A DNA stretch of 64,000 bases from Synanceia verrucosa (lineage: Eukaryota > Chordata > Actinopteri > Perciformes > Synanceiidae). The notes below the pieces were generated by a model. That model saw nothing but the letters and a program-made list of their open reading frames with translations. It ran no database searches and had not been told where the DNA came from. The translations under genes were made by a program, and so were the position numbers. Shown one piece after another: positions 40,988 to 54,059 of the stretch; position 1 is the first letter of the stretch; each line of letters begins with the position of its first letter. Where the stretch lies: assembly GCA_029721515.1 (NCBI GenBank), contig CM056553.1, positions 13,086,447 through 13,150,446 of the forward strand, read 5' to 3'.

Positions 40988-43900
40988 CTGCAAAACATAA
41001 CCATTCAAATAATGGGTTTGGGAGAAAAATAAAAGGTAGAACTAGCTGTCAAGGAGCATGTTGTGTTAGATAGAAAAGTAAGAGAGTTTCATGGGACTTC
41101 CTCATAAAATACCTTGTCTTTGCTTGACTCTATTTAAGCCCTGGTATCTTTGAGGCACTTGGATTTCCTGTGTAAAGAAAACATAATAATAATCACTAAA
41201 ACAAATCATTGCAAAGAATGTGTCACCTTATGTTCAGTACTTCACTCCAGACAAAATTTTCCTCTTGCACTCTTAGCAGAAGTCGTCTGTTTCAACATAT
41301 GCACCAACCTCACTGTCAAAAGGGTCTGGCTTGTAGACCCATGGGTGGACACTAGATGGCGGTAAAATCTATTGAGATATCACATCATCTACCCCCTCCG
41401 TCTCTGTGTTCACTGTTTTGGAAATTTGGTTGGAGTAGGACCACACCCTGCCCTGAGGAAAGCAGCCCAATCCTGTGCCTACACCCCAGCTCCAATGTCA
41501 ATAGAGAGAACAATGATGGATAAAGCTGCCTTGCTTTAACACACACAGAAGTCCAGAAATGCACAGTAACACATACACCAGTATGTCGGTGCACATCCTC
41601 TTTTTTCCCAGACAGGAGTCAAATACTAAAGCAAGAACACACACAATGTCCAACAAATGTCTAATTCATTTAGCTATGTATCAATTTATATGTTGACCAT
41701 GTATTTATAGTAAGTATATTCATCACTAACACTGCATCACAGAGTTGATCACCTTGAAGATGTACTCAGCAACGCAAAAGCATATCCAGTCACTTACTGG
41801 GTGTGATAAGTCAACTTGACTAGATAGATTACTGGTCATAATGCAGAATCACTTTCAATAAGCAAACAATGTAAGGATTTACTATGTTTCTCTCTGCTCA
41901 CATCAAGCCAATTTACAGGCATGTTTAGCTTTTCTATTACTATCTCACTATCTATATGTGTTGTAATAATCACACTTGAAACCATCACAAAGTTAATGAG
42001 GTTTATTTAGATCATTTTCAGACTAGCCTGTTCACATATGTTGAATAGCCCTACCCACACTGCTCTTTGGAACAGACAACCCATTGTTTCATTATAACCA
42101 AACTCACCCACACCTTCAATTATATAAAGCTGTCTGAGCCATGTCTCTACCTGGCCAGCAATGGTTTACCTGTTTTAGATTCATTCATTTGGCAAACAGT
42201 ATCATGATATTCCAATGAGACAATCATTCCTCTGCTGTACGATGCAGCTTACCACATCAAACTGTGCAGTCAGGAGGTTTAAGCAAATTTTCCTGTAATC
42301 AGCCAAAATAAATGGCCTATCCACAGGATGCCACAAAACAGGATACAAAAAGGATATGAGTCATAGTTGTAACTGGGTGCATATGTTTGTTTTTTTTATA
42401 TGGGTGGACTTGACAACCTGAGACCAACTTGAAAAGAAGACAGCAGAGGATTTACTAGTTTTATCACTCTGCAATATACTTATTCGGAGCATTGCAAAAT
42501 ACAACTTCTGGGTGGTCAGCTCAGTTACACACTTCATATGTGGGGAGTGTTAACTATGCTTTTTTCAACTTGGTATACAAGTGTTTTTTTTGTTTGTATA
42601 ATCTATTTAAATTCGTTTGTCGTGGTTCTATCTTTACCCTGAGATAAGGAGACCTCCCTCAAGACCATTATGTAGTCGGATTGCTGAGATAATGCATAGT
42701 GAACCGCATTTCCTATGTATTATTTCATAATGATTTCACATGTACTTGAATCTAACAAGATAAATTATGTAAATTCATAAAAGACTGCCTCAACAGCTGG
42801 ATTTCCATTTGATCAGAAACATCAACTCAAGGTTCTGAATAAGACTTTCAGAAACAAAACAAAAAATCTTTCAAATATTAGAAATAATCACTAAAAAAAC
42901 ACATTTACACCTATTTTTACTGTACTATTTTACAGAGAATAACATGATTATACCAGCTAGCCACAATTCTCTTCCACATTCACTGAAGCTGCCACACTGT
43001 TCTACAAGATAACAAGCCGCTGGAACAAGAGAAACCTCAGGCAAAGATAAAGAAACAGCTGTTTCAAAAGGGTCTGTAATAAGCCACTCTCGCCACAATG
43101 CCAGTACACAGTATTTTAAACAAATGGGAAGGTTAGAAGAAGACACAATGATGCTTTAGCTAGTTCACTGGTATTTCAAACAAGGTGGTGCTTTGTGTAT
43201 ATGTGGGTGTATGTGTGTGTGTGTGTGTTCCTCGACATAATTGTGTCTCAACCATTCATACGGGTGATTTTTTTTTTTAAATTAGGGTGTGTGAAAAAGC
43301 ATCAATAAACAAACAGTTTGGAATGCCAAGAGGTTTGCAAACTGGTCTCCCTAGTTTTCTGGATCCTGTCCAAGGGCACACAATAAGCAATACACCAATT
43401 AACACATGTCAACAAATAGACTTGTCCTCTACGACTGGGGATACTGGAAAATGCATGCAATGCTTTGAGGAAATATTAAGCTTGCTCTCTGTTTACACAC
43501 TCTCAGGGCTGAATAACATGAGCCAGGGCCACTGAGAGAGACACTGCATGCCACAGATAGGAACTGTGTTTATGCCAATATGACGCCAACCACTCACAGG
43601 CATCTGCAACCCAACCTTCTCTCTCATTGTCTCTGTCAGTACGACTTGACTAAAGCCAGTAACATGAATCTATCATACCCTCAAGCTTTACAGTATCTGT
43701 GACATTATATGCCTCAAGCAGATGAAATGTATGGAGTATGGAGGGGACAAACAAGCCAGTTTACAGCACTAAATACCCAGCTTTACCCAATTAACTTAAG
43801 TAGATCAAATTTCACTTAGGTCAACTGACACTGCCAATTATAGCATCCAAGATCATTTGGACTGAACCAAAAGTATACATGTTTCCCCATGGGTCACAAT

Positions 43901-46900
43901 GTGGCTCATGTTACACATGCCTCCTCTCTTTATTCAGTCAATGAAAACAGACAAGAATAGCTGACAAACATTTCACATGATCTTTGTTTCCTCACTTTTT
44001 TCCTTCTCCTTGATTGTTGACATTACATAAAACTATTCCACTTCAGCTTGCGAGGTGGGCAGTAAATGCGAAGCTCTCTCAAACAAGGCATCCATTATTG
44101 TTGGATGGAAAAAAACAAATAAAATCTCACAGAGGAAAGCAGAAGTCCACATCGATGTGTTCACAAAAACTCCCCAAGAAAAAAGAGAGAGAACAATTTT
44201 CTCATTCAATCCTCAACTTCTGACTCACAGTAATAACCTCAGGACACAACTCTCTTAAGATCTATGTATTTTCAAACATAATTACCTGTCATATTGAAAC
44301 TTATTTTCCTTTTTTCACATTGTGCCATTGCTCTGAGGCACTACAAGATCGAGAGTGAACTATTTGAGCTGTCCTTGCTCCCACAGCTTTGACATATTTC
44401 TGGCAGCAAGCTGCAGGGAGGAGCTGAGGCTCATAGCCATATAGGAGGAAAGGAAGGAAGGGGGGGGGAGAAAAGGAAATGGTGAAAAATGAAAGTGACT
44501 GAGATAGTAAGTGAGAAAAGAAGAGGAACAGTTGAGAAACCTCTGTGGAATGTTAGTATACAAACAGTAAGAAGTGAAGAGTCTTCTCAGCAGCTCAACA
44601 GCTGTGTAGAGAGCATCCTGAACACAGACTGAACTCTATGTCTTCATTCTGTATCAGTCTCAAGTATAAGAACCCCCCTATATTTAGACAGGAACATAGC
44701 ATAACTTTTTGGGGGGGAAATGGAGCACAAAGCAACGATTAACTTAATAAAGACCATGTGATTAGACAGAAATTGTGTTGTAAACAGATAGCTAAATAAG
44801 TAAGCTACTGTTGTTGGGATCATAAGACAGATCTGCAGTGTGACTCAAAGCAATCAGGCAACATACGAATCAACCAGTCCTCTATTCTTTCCCGTTCGTT
44901 TCTCCAACATGCCTGAGAATGACATTCCTGAGTCCTCAAATTTAATTAATGATGTCATCAAAAACATATCTGAAGAGGCATTCAATGAAATTGCGGGGGG
45001 CATAAAAATTAAATAAAAAATTTAAATGACAAAAAGAAATTGCGGGGGCATGCAAAGGGGAGCACAAGCTTGTTTATCTATCAAGTTTTATTATGGCCTG
45101 GTATGTGTGAGAAAAGGGGCATGAGGACAGCCAGTCAGACAAAAGCTTCTGTTAATTACCAGAGTGTGACCACAGATACACCTCTCTTATAGCCTGTCAC
45201 TGACCTGCATACAGTACGACTCTCTTTGGGAATAAATCTTCCTCAGCTACTGACTGCAAATGGTGAACACAACACAGTATGAGCTTGGCAGGCTTTTGAT
45301 GGGGTTTGTTTCATAAGAAGGAGAAAGGGGTTCAGGCGGAACAGGTGGTGTCTGGGGGAGGTAGGAGGGCTGTAAAGAGGAGGCGCAGGGAGCAGAAGCA
45401 GCCATGTGTCAGGTTTCTACAAGGCAGGCCTTTCACAGCTGAGTGGCAGAGGCATGACCTTCCAGGTTCAAAGGAGGCTTTGCAACAAACATTCCAACCA
45501 ATGTTGAGCGTCTGGCTGCATAAAAGATCGCTGTGCTAAGGTGACACTGACTAGACGGCTTTGGCGTAGAGCGATGGGTGATAAGAAATGCAGTTTTTAT
45601 ACTAAACCAGTCCCAAATGTGTTATGTGGATCTTTTGTATTATGTCTAAGGACACTTACCTTGGATTGCTCAAGCAAGGCCAAGGCCTTCAGTCTGCTGC
45701 TGTGGTTCTTGTATTCTTGGCTTCTGTTGACAGAAAAACAAAGCAAGTTATAAGGCTTTGCTTTAAGAGGCACACAAAGCAAGACTTGTTGTGGTTACAT
45801 TCAGTATTTTGATTTACATGCTCAATGGGCTGTTCCATAACCAATCACAGCCCACAGAGTCTTTAATAATTAACCAACAGTAGTGGCAGCAGTATTGACC
45901 CTGGTAAGTCATTATGCAAAAGACTCCCTGTAAGTAAATAAATCTTGCTACTTATGTGGTGTGGCCCTCATTTCTGCAGATGAGGAGACACACTAACACA
46001 CTCTATCCTGGATCCAATTCAAGATTTGATGGAATTTGGAAATGAGAGGTCAAATGAAGCAAATCCATTTCAAGATGATATTTAAAAGGAAATGTAATAT
46101 GCTTATTCCTCCGCTTTATTCATTGCTTGAGTGACGATTATGAGACAAAAGGATGTAAAGTAGAAAAGCACACTAGTTTAACGGCAGCAGTGGTCAGCCA
46201 CATAAGCCAACATGGCAAGAAAATAAAGCTGTAAACTGAAAATAAAACTGATCTTACTTTTACCTGCTGTGACTGGCCCGAAATCTTACAAGATTTATGA
46301 TGATTGTTGCTTCACCCCACCGGCATATCGTGAAACAAAGCCTTCTCTTTGTCAGTCTCAGTACAAACCAGACTTGGTGTGTGTGCAGACAGGCATCTAC
46401 CAGTGGGAACATGTCCCTCAGAAAAATTCTTTTGCAACAGGCTCTCCAACCCCATCATCGGCCTTACCCTCCCCAGCCCTCCCATGTTCAGTGAACTTGC
46501 TAATCACTTTGTGAAAGCTAATGTTGTCTGATTTTGAATAACAATAAATATTAATCAAGTGAGTAAACATGCTCCAGAAATTAACCAACACTGGTATAAA
46601 ACTCTTCACAGTTTTACCTAAAAATACATTGTTGTTGAATGAGTCCTATAATGAAACAGAGGGGACTAAGCTGAGATTAATGTCACTGTCATTATGTTTG
46701 TGCGGAGAAACCTGCGCCACAGCAGCTGTGTACACTCTCCCAACACATAGACTTGTTACAGAGATGTATTAATCAGACTGTCATGTCAGGAGTCATTCAG
46801 GTAAATGGCTGACTGAATGACAAAGGTAGATTTTTGTCCCAAAACACATACATACATATAAAGACATAAATGGTATGTGAGCTCTTGGACTGTGAAAGAG

Positions 46901-49900
46901 ATGGTTATGATTTAGTTTTGTTGCTGAATGTGATCTGCGATCTCAATACCTTGGTGAAGCCATCCGCCTAAACACACGCTGCCATGCACACACTAAGGTG
47001 AAGCAGTGGGGCAACCAAATAAAAACATGTCATGTTGAAGAGTAGAAATACAACGCCAAAGTCCATGAATCACACCGTGTTGCTTCTGTGCTCAGCTTGC
47101 AAAGGGAGCAACTCAGTGCACAGCCCCACCCAGGCCTCCAGTCACACACATTCTTTGATAGAGCCGTCAGGCCAGCTGGAAGGGAGCCCAGCCTCTCCCC
47201 ACAGTGACTAACTCCACAGAAATGTCCTCTTTCTCTCTGACTCCAGCTTCATTCTATGCCGCCCACCCTGTACCCTGTGTGAGTGCCTACCCCTCTGCAG
47301 TTACTCCCCCATCCCCAGGTTCTGCTCGAATAAACACCACATTCAGTCAGACATGCAGTTTTAAAGGCAAGCTGAAATACACTCCCTAAAATTAAATGCT
47401 GGAAAGCGACGCAGGATCCCATTTTCATCATGTCACCGGCGTCATTATTATAATTGGCTGCAACTGTGCATCAAGTAGATGCAACACACAGCATTCCATA
47501 TGCCTCTTTGTTGAAAATTTACATATCATCCCTGGGATATGCCGTCTTCTAAGCCTTGAAGGCACATACCTGCACTGTTTGATGATCATGGTTTGTGCTT
47601 AAGTAGGGTCACATTGAGAGCCTTGAACGTGGCTGTGTTCAATCCATCAGACAGTGATTAAAGCTCCATCATAAGTGAATCAGGCACGGTGGTTCCTCAG
47701 TGCAGAGGGAGGGGGTGAAGTGGGCTCCCTGTTCCTCTCTCTCCATTGCAGTTCAACACAACACGTACAACAAATATAAAAAGAGACGAAGCAGGCCTCA
47801 GCTCAGGTTCGTTCTACCCTCAAAAAACACAGATAGGACATGCATGTGTGACACAAAAAGAATGTGTCAAAATAAGTTCTTTTCTGCACTCCATAGTCCA
47901 CACAGCCCTAAACCAAACCACAAGCCCTGCATAAGACCAAAGCCTGCCCACTGACGCCAACTTGGCCTGCTGTTCATTAAACTATTGTGACTTTGGCAGG
48001 AGTATTTTTCCGTTTTTTTTTTTTTTGGGGGGGAAAAAATGGAAAAATTGAAGAAAAACTCTTAAAATCCTTTTCTCCCTCCACTGAGAGTCAACAATGT
48101 CTCGATGTCCATAAATCAAATTATATTCTAAGCCTCATGTTCAGAAAAGGACAGCAAAAAATAAATACTAAGTATCTGATAAATCATGACTCCTGTCATT
48201 ACTCATTGTTCTCCATTACACCCCTAGGTATCCAAAGAGGGAGGATCTCACTTTGAATTTCCTCCCTCAGGGTATCATCCAGTTTTCCCTTTTCCCTGTT
48301 ATGAACTAACGCAGCATCAAAAACCGTCTGGCACTGTTGTGCACCTGTACCTCCTACTGAGACATTGTATGTAATATTGGACAACACAAAAACATTAACA
48401 TTTTTATAAAAAAATAAATAATGAAAAGCGATCCTGGGTTGGTGCCCACAGGCAGTTTCAGAGCCAAGAACAGTGAGCAAATAACAAAGTGGAAACTAGG
48501 ATGATGACAACTGATGGTGATAACTAGAATAACTAGACAATTACCAAAGAGAGTGTGGAAAAAAGTACAATGAACAGTGCACAGCTCTACCAATAAATTA
48601 GATATCACATAAGTTTTACAGAAATCCATAGTGACCTTACAGAGACCATGCCATATAACTACCCAACTTCTACTCAATTTAGTTTGTCTTCCACAGCTGC
48701 TGTTTGAACAAGAACAAATGCAAGCCCATTCATGGAGCAGGACGGAAGAAGGTTAAGCTAGGTAGGAACCATAGCAAAAAAATGTATATATAGACAGAGC
48801 TTTAGCTGCAGAGCTTGAAGCATGTGTTAGGATATTCTTACTCGACCACACCGGTGCAGAGTTGTTTAGAGCAAGACAGTGTTGGATCGTAATTTGTATC
48901 TTGTGGCAGATAAAGAAGACTTATACAAGGCTGAATGTATTCCCAAATTTACATTCCAAGTCCTGTTGCCCTGACATTTTGGCTCCCTGAATGCAAACAG
49001 AGTTTTTGTAACAGCATTTGTGGAGCTCAGGGTGGAGGTCAGACAATTAGTGGAGGACAAATAGAGTGAGCAGTAACACAACAGCTATGTAAGATTGTTC
49101 TTGGATGGATTTGTATAGCAGATGTCTGGAAGAACAGTGGTGAAAGTTATCAGCTTATCATGAAAAAAATATTCACACCCTTTATAAATCCCATGACTGC
49201 AGAAACCACAACAAGCTCAAATCTGCAATAAACAAGTCTCAAATGCATGCATGTGCATGGGCGTGACTTGCAGAGGTTTAAAGTGTGCCTTGTGATGACT
49301 GTTTCATCACACTTATCAAATCACTATTTCTCAACAACAAGGCAATGCTAATGATAGGTGCAGAGCACACAGAGGACATGCTGAAACATTCCAAGCCTGC
49401 ACTGGATGGACCAGAAGGGAGCGGCTGCTGCATGGATTGCCTAGTGAGACTTTCTAAATTCGCACACTACAGTGAGCTGTTTATTTGCAGCTGGGTGAAA
49501 ACTAAACTTCTACAAATTTGTTTTATTTACCCTAACCAATCCCTAGGGTGGGAATTCAAGGAGTCTTGAAGCGGAGCATTGCTTCTAAGTGAATTGTCAA
49601 GTGTGAAAAAAAATGATGCTCATTGCAATCACCCTCCCTTCTTTTTACTTATTCACTACATCCACCTCCCTTTTTCACCTCTCCTTACTGACCCTGCTTC
49701 CAACCACCCACTAAACAAACCCATGAGGAAATAGCAGAGGAAGTGTGCTAGAGGCGCATTTCTTTCCGTTTCACACTGGTACAACTGAGTAACACCAGTC
49801 CTCTCGTCTGTACTGTAGGGAAAAGCATATATAGTGCTTCTGCGACAAATATCTTAACATGATTGTACTGAGATTCCAAACACTCATGAAGCATGTCCTT

Positions 49901-52285
49901 TTTCTTAAGGGTAGCAAAGATGCTGTTTGTCACATGGATGGCAAGTGCAACAGAATCAGCATGACTGGCACTGTGCACAGGCCAGTGACGGCTATGATGA
50001 CCACGCAATTTAAGACCATTTGTTTGTTTTTTTGGAATTCCAAATGTCTTGCATTACACCAGGTGACAACATAATGTAACCTGTGTACTGCTGCATGGGC
50101 AGGCAGTGCAAGGTTTTAGACAAACAGCATCCGCCCCAGATCAACATGAGGCCCTGTAACTGACAAGCGTTTTAGCTGCAGGCAATCACAAACCAGTTAT
50201 GAAAGTTTCAGTTTGTATGAGTTCAACCTCTCACCGACAGGAAAACTCTACACCTGTAACCCAGTTAACACCCAGTAAAATGGACATGTCTGAAATGCCA
50301 GAAGAATACTAAACATATTCTAACTTAAATGACAATTCCTGCAACCCAAAGACGTTGAGCCAAGTGCCACCATTTGGCTCCTCAAGCAGCCTGTCACAAT
50401 CAATCACGTTGACAGCACTTATTTCAGAAATGCCGGACATTAACAACTGTGAGGCACTCAACATGAGTAAAGAGTGCACTTTAGACAAGACTGTGCAGAG
50501 CGGAGCAAAAAGCAACCCTTCCTAACACTGAAATAATTTTAGGGTGTGGCAGGAGGGAGCAATGGCAACAACTGCACTGCAAATAAATTTGACTTTCAAC
50601 CCAGTCAAAAAAGAATTAGGTCTGTTTATTCCGCAACTTGAACAAATATGTCATATCAAACGCAGGCCAGACATTATGTAATGACTTAAGCTTGAAAAAC
50701 ACCTGGAAAGATGCTTTATGTGCTTTATATATATGTGCGCAAGTAGGGAAAAAATGCCTTTCTCTGAACTTTTTGAGTGGATAAAGTGTGTTTCTCTATT
50801 TCTCCTAAAGTGCAAAGTCTAAGCTCCCAGCCTCTAAGCCTCAAATCTGGTTTCAATTAGCTTGTCTTTCCAAACCACTACATTCCATTACTCCCCTCCT
50901 CAACCCCCACGCCGCCCATCCCCCCCCCTCACTAACTCACTCGCTGCCTCTCTTCCCAGTCTTCCTCCCTCCTTCTACCTCCTCTTTCCTCCCCTACACA
51001 ACCTGGACGGGCGCCCGGGTTAAGAGACCCAAGGTAAAAGAAAGACTTAACGATTATAAAGTATAATAAGAAACAAACATGCCTTAGAACAAAGCAGCAG
51101 TGACAGCTGCCAACTTTCTGTTACGTAACATAAGCACGAAAAGGAGGTGCACATCAAAAACTGATTTATATAATATATCTGGAACCTTCAGACATGTTTG
51201 CCACATTCCACAAAAGCAGAGGCCCATATATGAAATTTTCATATGGCTGATTATTATACGTCATCATAGTACAGTGGATATGCAGAAAAAAAAGTAATGA
51301 TCAGCGCTTTTAATTTTGCTGGAACCTGTTGGATGTGTTTAGAGGGACCCAATGAGCAACAGTCTGCAACACGTATGGGTTTTTTATTTTTTGGGATTTT
51401 TTTTGGGCTATAAAGGGTGTGCCTCTGTGAGGAGACAGCGAAGCAAGAAGGGAGGGTGGGGGGAAAGAGAGGAGTCCACACCCAAGCTTGTTGCTGCAGA
51501 ATCTCTTTACTTTTTAAACTCCACAGGTTTAGCAAATGGCGTTGGACAGATATGGGAAACACCTGACGGATAACATCAGTGCAAACAACCAGGTCTTTAA
51601 ACAGCTTCTTCCACTATACTACAATTAAGTGTATTCAGGGTTTTTTTTTTTGTTTTTTTTTTTAAAGTTCACCATCCCAAATAGTCAAATCACTACAGCA
51701 GTAGAGTGATTTGGGGTACCTCTTATCTGTCATATGAATATATTTTTTCAATAAACAGTGAAGCTCAGCTCTCATATGCACCAACTTCAGTGTGCAGTTA
51801 AAGGAAAAGTTAAGTGCGCAACTCCAGTCAAGCCTTTGCATTCATGTGGCTGCAGTGGGTACACACCCACTTCTCTCTCTCTTTTGCCATTTTAAACCAG
51901 ACTTTCAAACTTTAAAACCTAAACTCACATCCACTTTGCACTTTCAAAGAATAAAGTCATCTTAAAACATTTTCTCTTCAAAATGTCCCTACAGCAAAAC
52001 CAGCAAAAAAAAACTAAGTAACTACAACACAAACACACCTACACCTTAAAGTTACTGTAATCAGACCACTGACAGACGCACTTGCTGTAAGTGTTTCTTA
52101 TAATAGGTTATTATATGAAACTTGGTTTCAAACTTCCTTTAATTTGCCAAGTTATTAGGCTATAAGTGTTTTTCAGCATAATTAAGTTTGACACAAAGCA
52201 CAGCTGGCAAGTTTACAAAGTCAGTTAAAACAAATCGTTCACTTAAATCAGAGGAAGGTGTTGGGGGGGAAAGGTGCATCTTTAC
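40988..52285 (-). other. ahnak: Inferred long 5' intron of ahnak
   Basis: No coding exon of any kind is recognisable on either strand. The region lies between the first ahnak coding exon, which opens directly at a splice acceptor, and the candidate untranslated exon ending at 52286. It contains a short TG tract (43205-43229), a G-run near 44460-44468, a near-duplicate aaattgcgggggcat at about 44989 and 45038, and a pyrimidine/GC-rich patch at 50880-51020. Additional untranslated exons could be hidden here. Confidence 0.4.
50880..51020. promoter_or_regulatory. GC/pyrimidine-rich patch, possible alternative promoter
   Basis: A C/T-rich stretch with a short GC-rich centre (gggcgcccggg) stands out from the AT-rich surroundings. 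A plus-strand CCAAG/GTAAAA and a minus-strand CCAG/GTTGTG could be weak donors. No TATA box or downstream coding exon supports either direction. Confidence 0.2.
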
Positions 52286-52700
52286 CTGTGCGCAGTCTTT
52301 GCGCCCACGAAGCCTTACACCAGCTTGAGCATCCTGGAAAACGTGTCCCCTTTTCCCCAGCCCACGAAAAGCACTTCTTCCACTCAACTTTTGCAGGCTG
52401 TAAGGATTCTGTCACTCTTTTCCTATGTCTCGATCAACCAAGTTTCCAGGGCGTTTTCTCTCCCCCTCCTCCTCTCCCGCCCTCCTCCACTCAAAGTTAA
52501 TTTCAACTTTTTCTTTTTTTGTGTGTGTGTGTGTGTGGCTGCTCTGCTGGGCTGAGCAAAGTGGTCAGAGAGAGCTGCATGGGTAGGGCTGCTGCTTTTT
52601 GCAGAAGGAGGGGAATAAAGGGGAGGGAACCGGTGCGAGGGAGTGGTTCCCAGCAGCCCTGGGGCCACCCACTGATCCCTGAGGGCTCCAGTGACAAGCA
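52286..52700 (-). promoter_or_regulatory. ahnak: Candidate untranslated first exon and promoter of ahnak
   Basis: Read on the minus strand, this is the most GC-rich and purine-rich patch upstream of ahnak: a GGAGGAGGGCGGGAGAGGAG block near 52480, a CA tract, and further on a strong donor CACAG/GTAAAG at 52286/52285. The ahnak start codon lies at a splice acceptor about 11.3 kb downstream, so an upstream untranslated exon is required, and this is the best candidate. There is no TATA box and no dense CpG island. Open frames here lack similarity to anything I know. The exon 5' end cannot be set. Confidence 0.4.
52520..52540. repeat. Short (GT)n tract
   Basis: About ten GT units inside the candidate ahnak first-exon region. 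Confidence 0.9.
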
Positions 52701-52704
52701 ATAG

Positions 52705-53890
52705 GAACAGTAACTTTTAACTTTTACAAAAAAAAATGGAAGGAAATGTTAATTTACTTGAAAATAGCTGCATTAAAAGGCCATAAACATCTGCATTTAT
52801 CTCCAAACTTTTACCAGCGGTTAGCACTTTTGCACATGCTTTTATTCAAATTTCAAAATGAAGAACTAACAGTGACTGAAAATTTATTTTTATTTAACCT
52901 TTATTTGACCAGGATAAAAACAAATTTGGATTAAGAATCTCTTTTACAAGAGTGTCCTGGGCAAAAATATATCATATATGTTTGTTTGCGTTGTAAAATA
53001 TATTATTCAAGCACATGACTGCTTTAAGGTAATTTAAAGCATGTGACACAACTCGTACCCATCCACGCCCAACCACAGCCTTGCAAAATGCTTCCACAGT
53101 GATCACTGTATTTTTTTTGTCTTAACTTAATCTATTTAATAAAGTAAAATATTAAGAAAAAAAAGAAACAATCATATTTTAAAGTAAGAATGAAGTAGCC
53201 AACACAGGAGTTACACATAAGGAGTTACACATAATATGATGATGGACAATGCCATAAACATGTTATTACAGCATTTAAACTGCTGCACACAAACGTTATC
53301 ATTACCAAAAATGACTGAGGTGTGAGTCCTGTGCTTATATACAAAAGGCAAAGTGTGTATTTTCAAGACAGGTTTTACAAAACTGCTTTGTTTTAACAAT
53401 GCCCACCCTGAACCAACTCTTGAAATTTTGGTATTTTTTTGTGTTAAATAACTTTATTTCAGACTTATATTCAATACCTTGAAAGCAAACTTTGTGTTTG
53501 TTGTGTTGCCATTTCGTACAGAGAATGTCAATTTCAGTCGTTGTCAGTATGACGACCATACTCTCTCCCCTGCATCATTTTGTAATAACCACTGTCACAT
53601 GAAAGATTTTTTTAGAGTGAATAATCATTGTCATAGCTAGGCAACAGTTCCTCTTACAGCCTACTGTTATTTTAGGTATTTTAGGAATAAGCCACATAAA
53701 ATATCTTTTTTGATTTCCCAGAACCAAAGGGGATAGTCGAGAATGTTGTCAACCATATATGCAGCAAACATAAGAATCATCAACTTTTAAAAAGCTCCCA
53801 GTACTGTTGCTAACTGCCACAACTATTTTTCCATTCACATTTATTTTTTATCCATTACTAGAGAAAACTTAAAACTTATTTTAAATGACT
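52705..53890. other. Intergenic; one probable repeat fragment
   Basis: Mostly AT-rich and unrecognised. The segment 52880-52960 (tttaacctttatttgaccag, then aagaatctcttttacaagag and gtcctggg) resembles a repeat widespread in fish and frogs. At 53207-53234 a 14-bp block, ggagttacacataa, is duplicated in tandem. Confidence 0.35.
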
Positions 53891-53894
53891 GAAT

Positions 53895-54055
53895 CAACTG
53901 TTCTTCCATAAGTTACTTTCAGCTAATTATTCAGACCATTTAAGAATTACTTTACTTAACTGTTCAGACCATTTAACAATTACTTTAGCTTACCATTTCA
54001 CGTGTTATTTATTACTTAAGTTAACTGTTCAGTATCTCTTACTAAATTTAGAAAT
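53895..54055. repeat. Degenerate 33-bp tandem repeat, four to five copies
   Basis: The two best copies contain ttcagaccatttaa[g/c]aattacttta, at 53930 and 53963, 33 bp apart. Flanking copies (aactgttcttccataagtta; taactgttcagtatctctta) are more diverged. AT-rich and non-coding. Confidence 0.65.
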
Positions 54056-54059
54056 TTAT

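Noticed and set aside
48199..48677. Overlapping minus-strand open frames of 93 and 107 residues
   Set aside because: No recognisable motif, no splice-supported structure, and hydrophobic AT-rich composition typical of chance frames.
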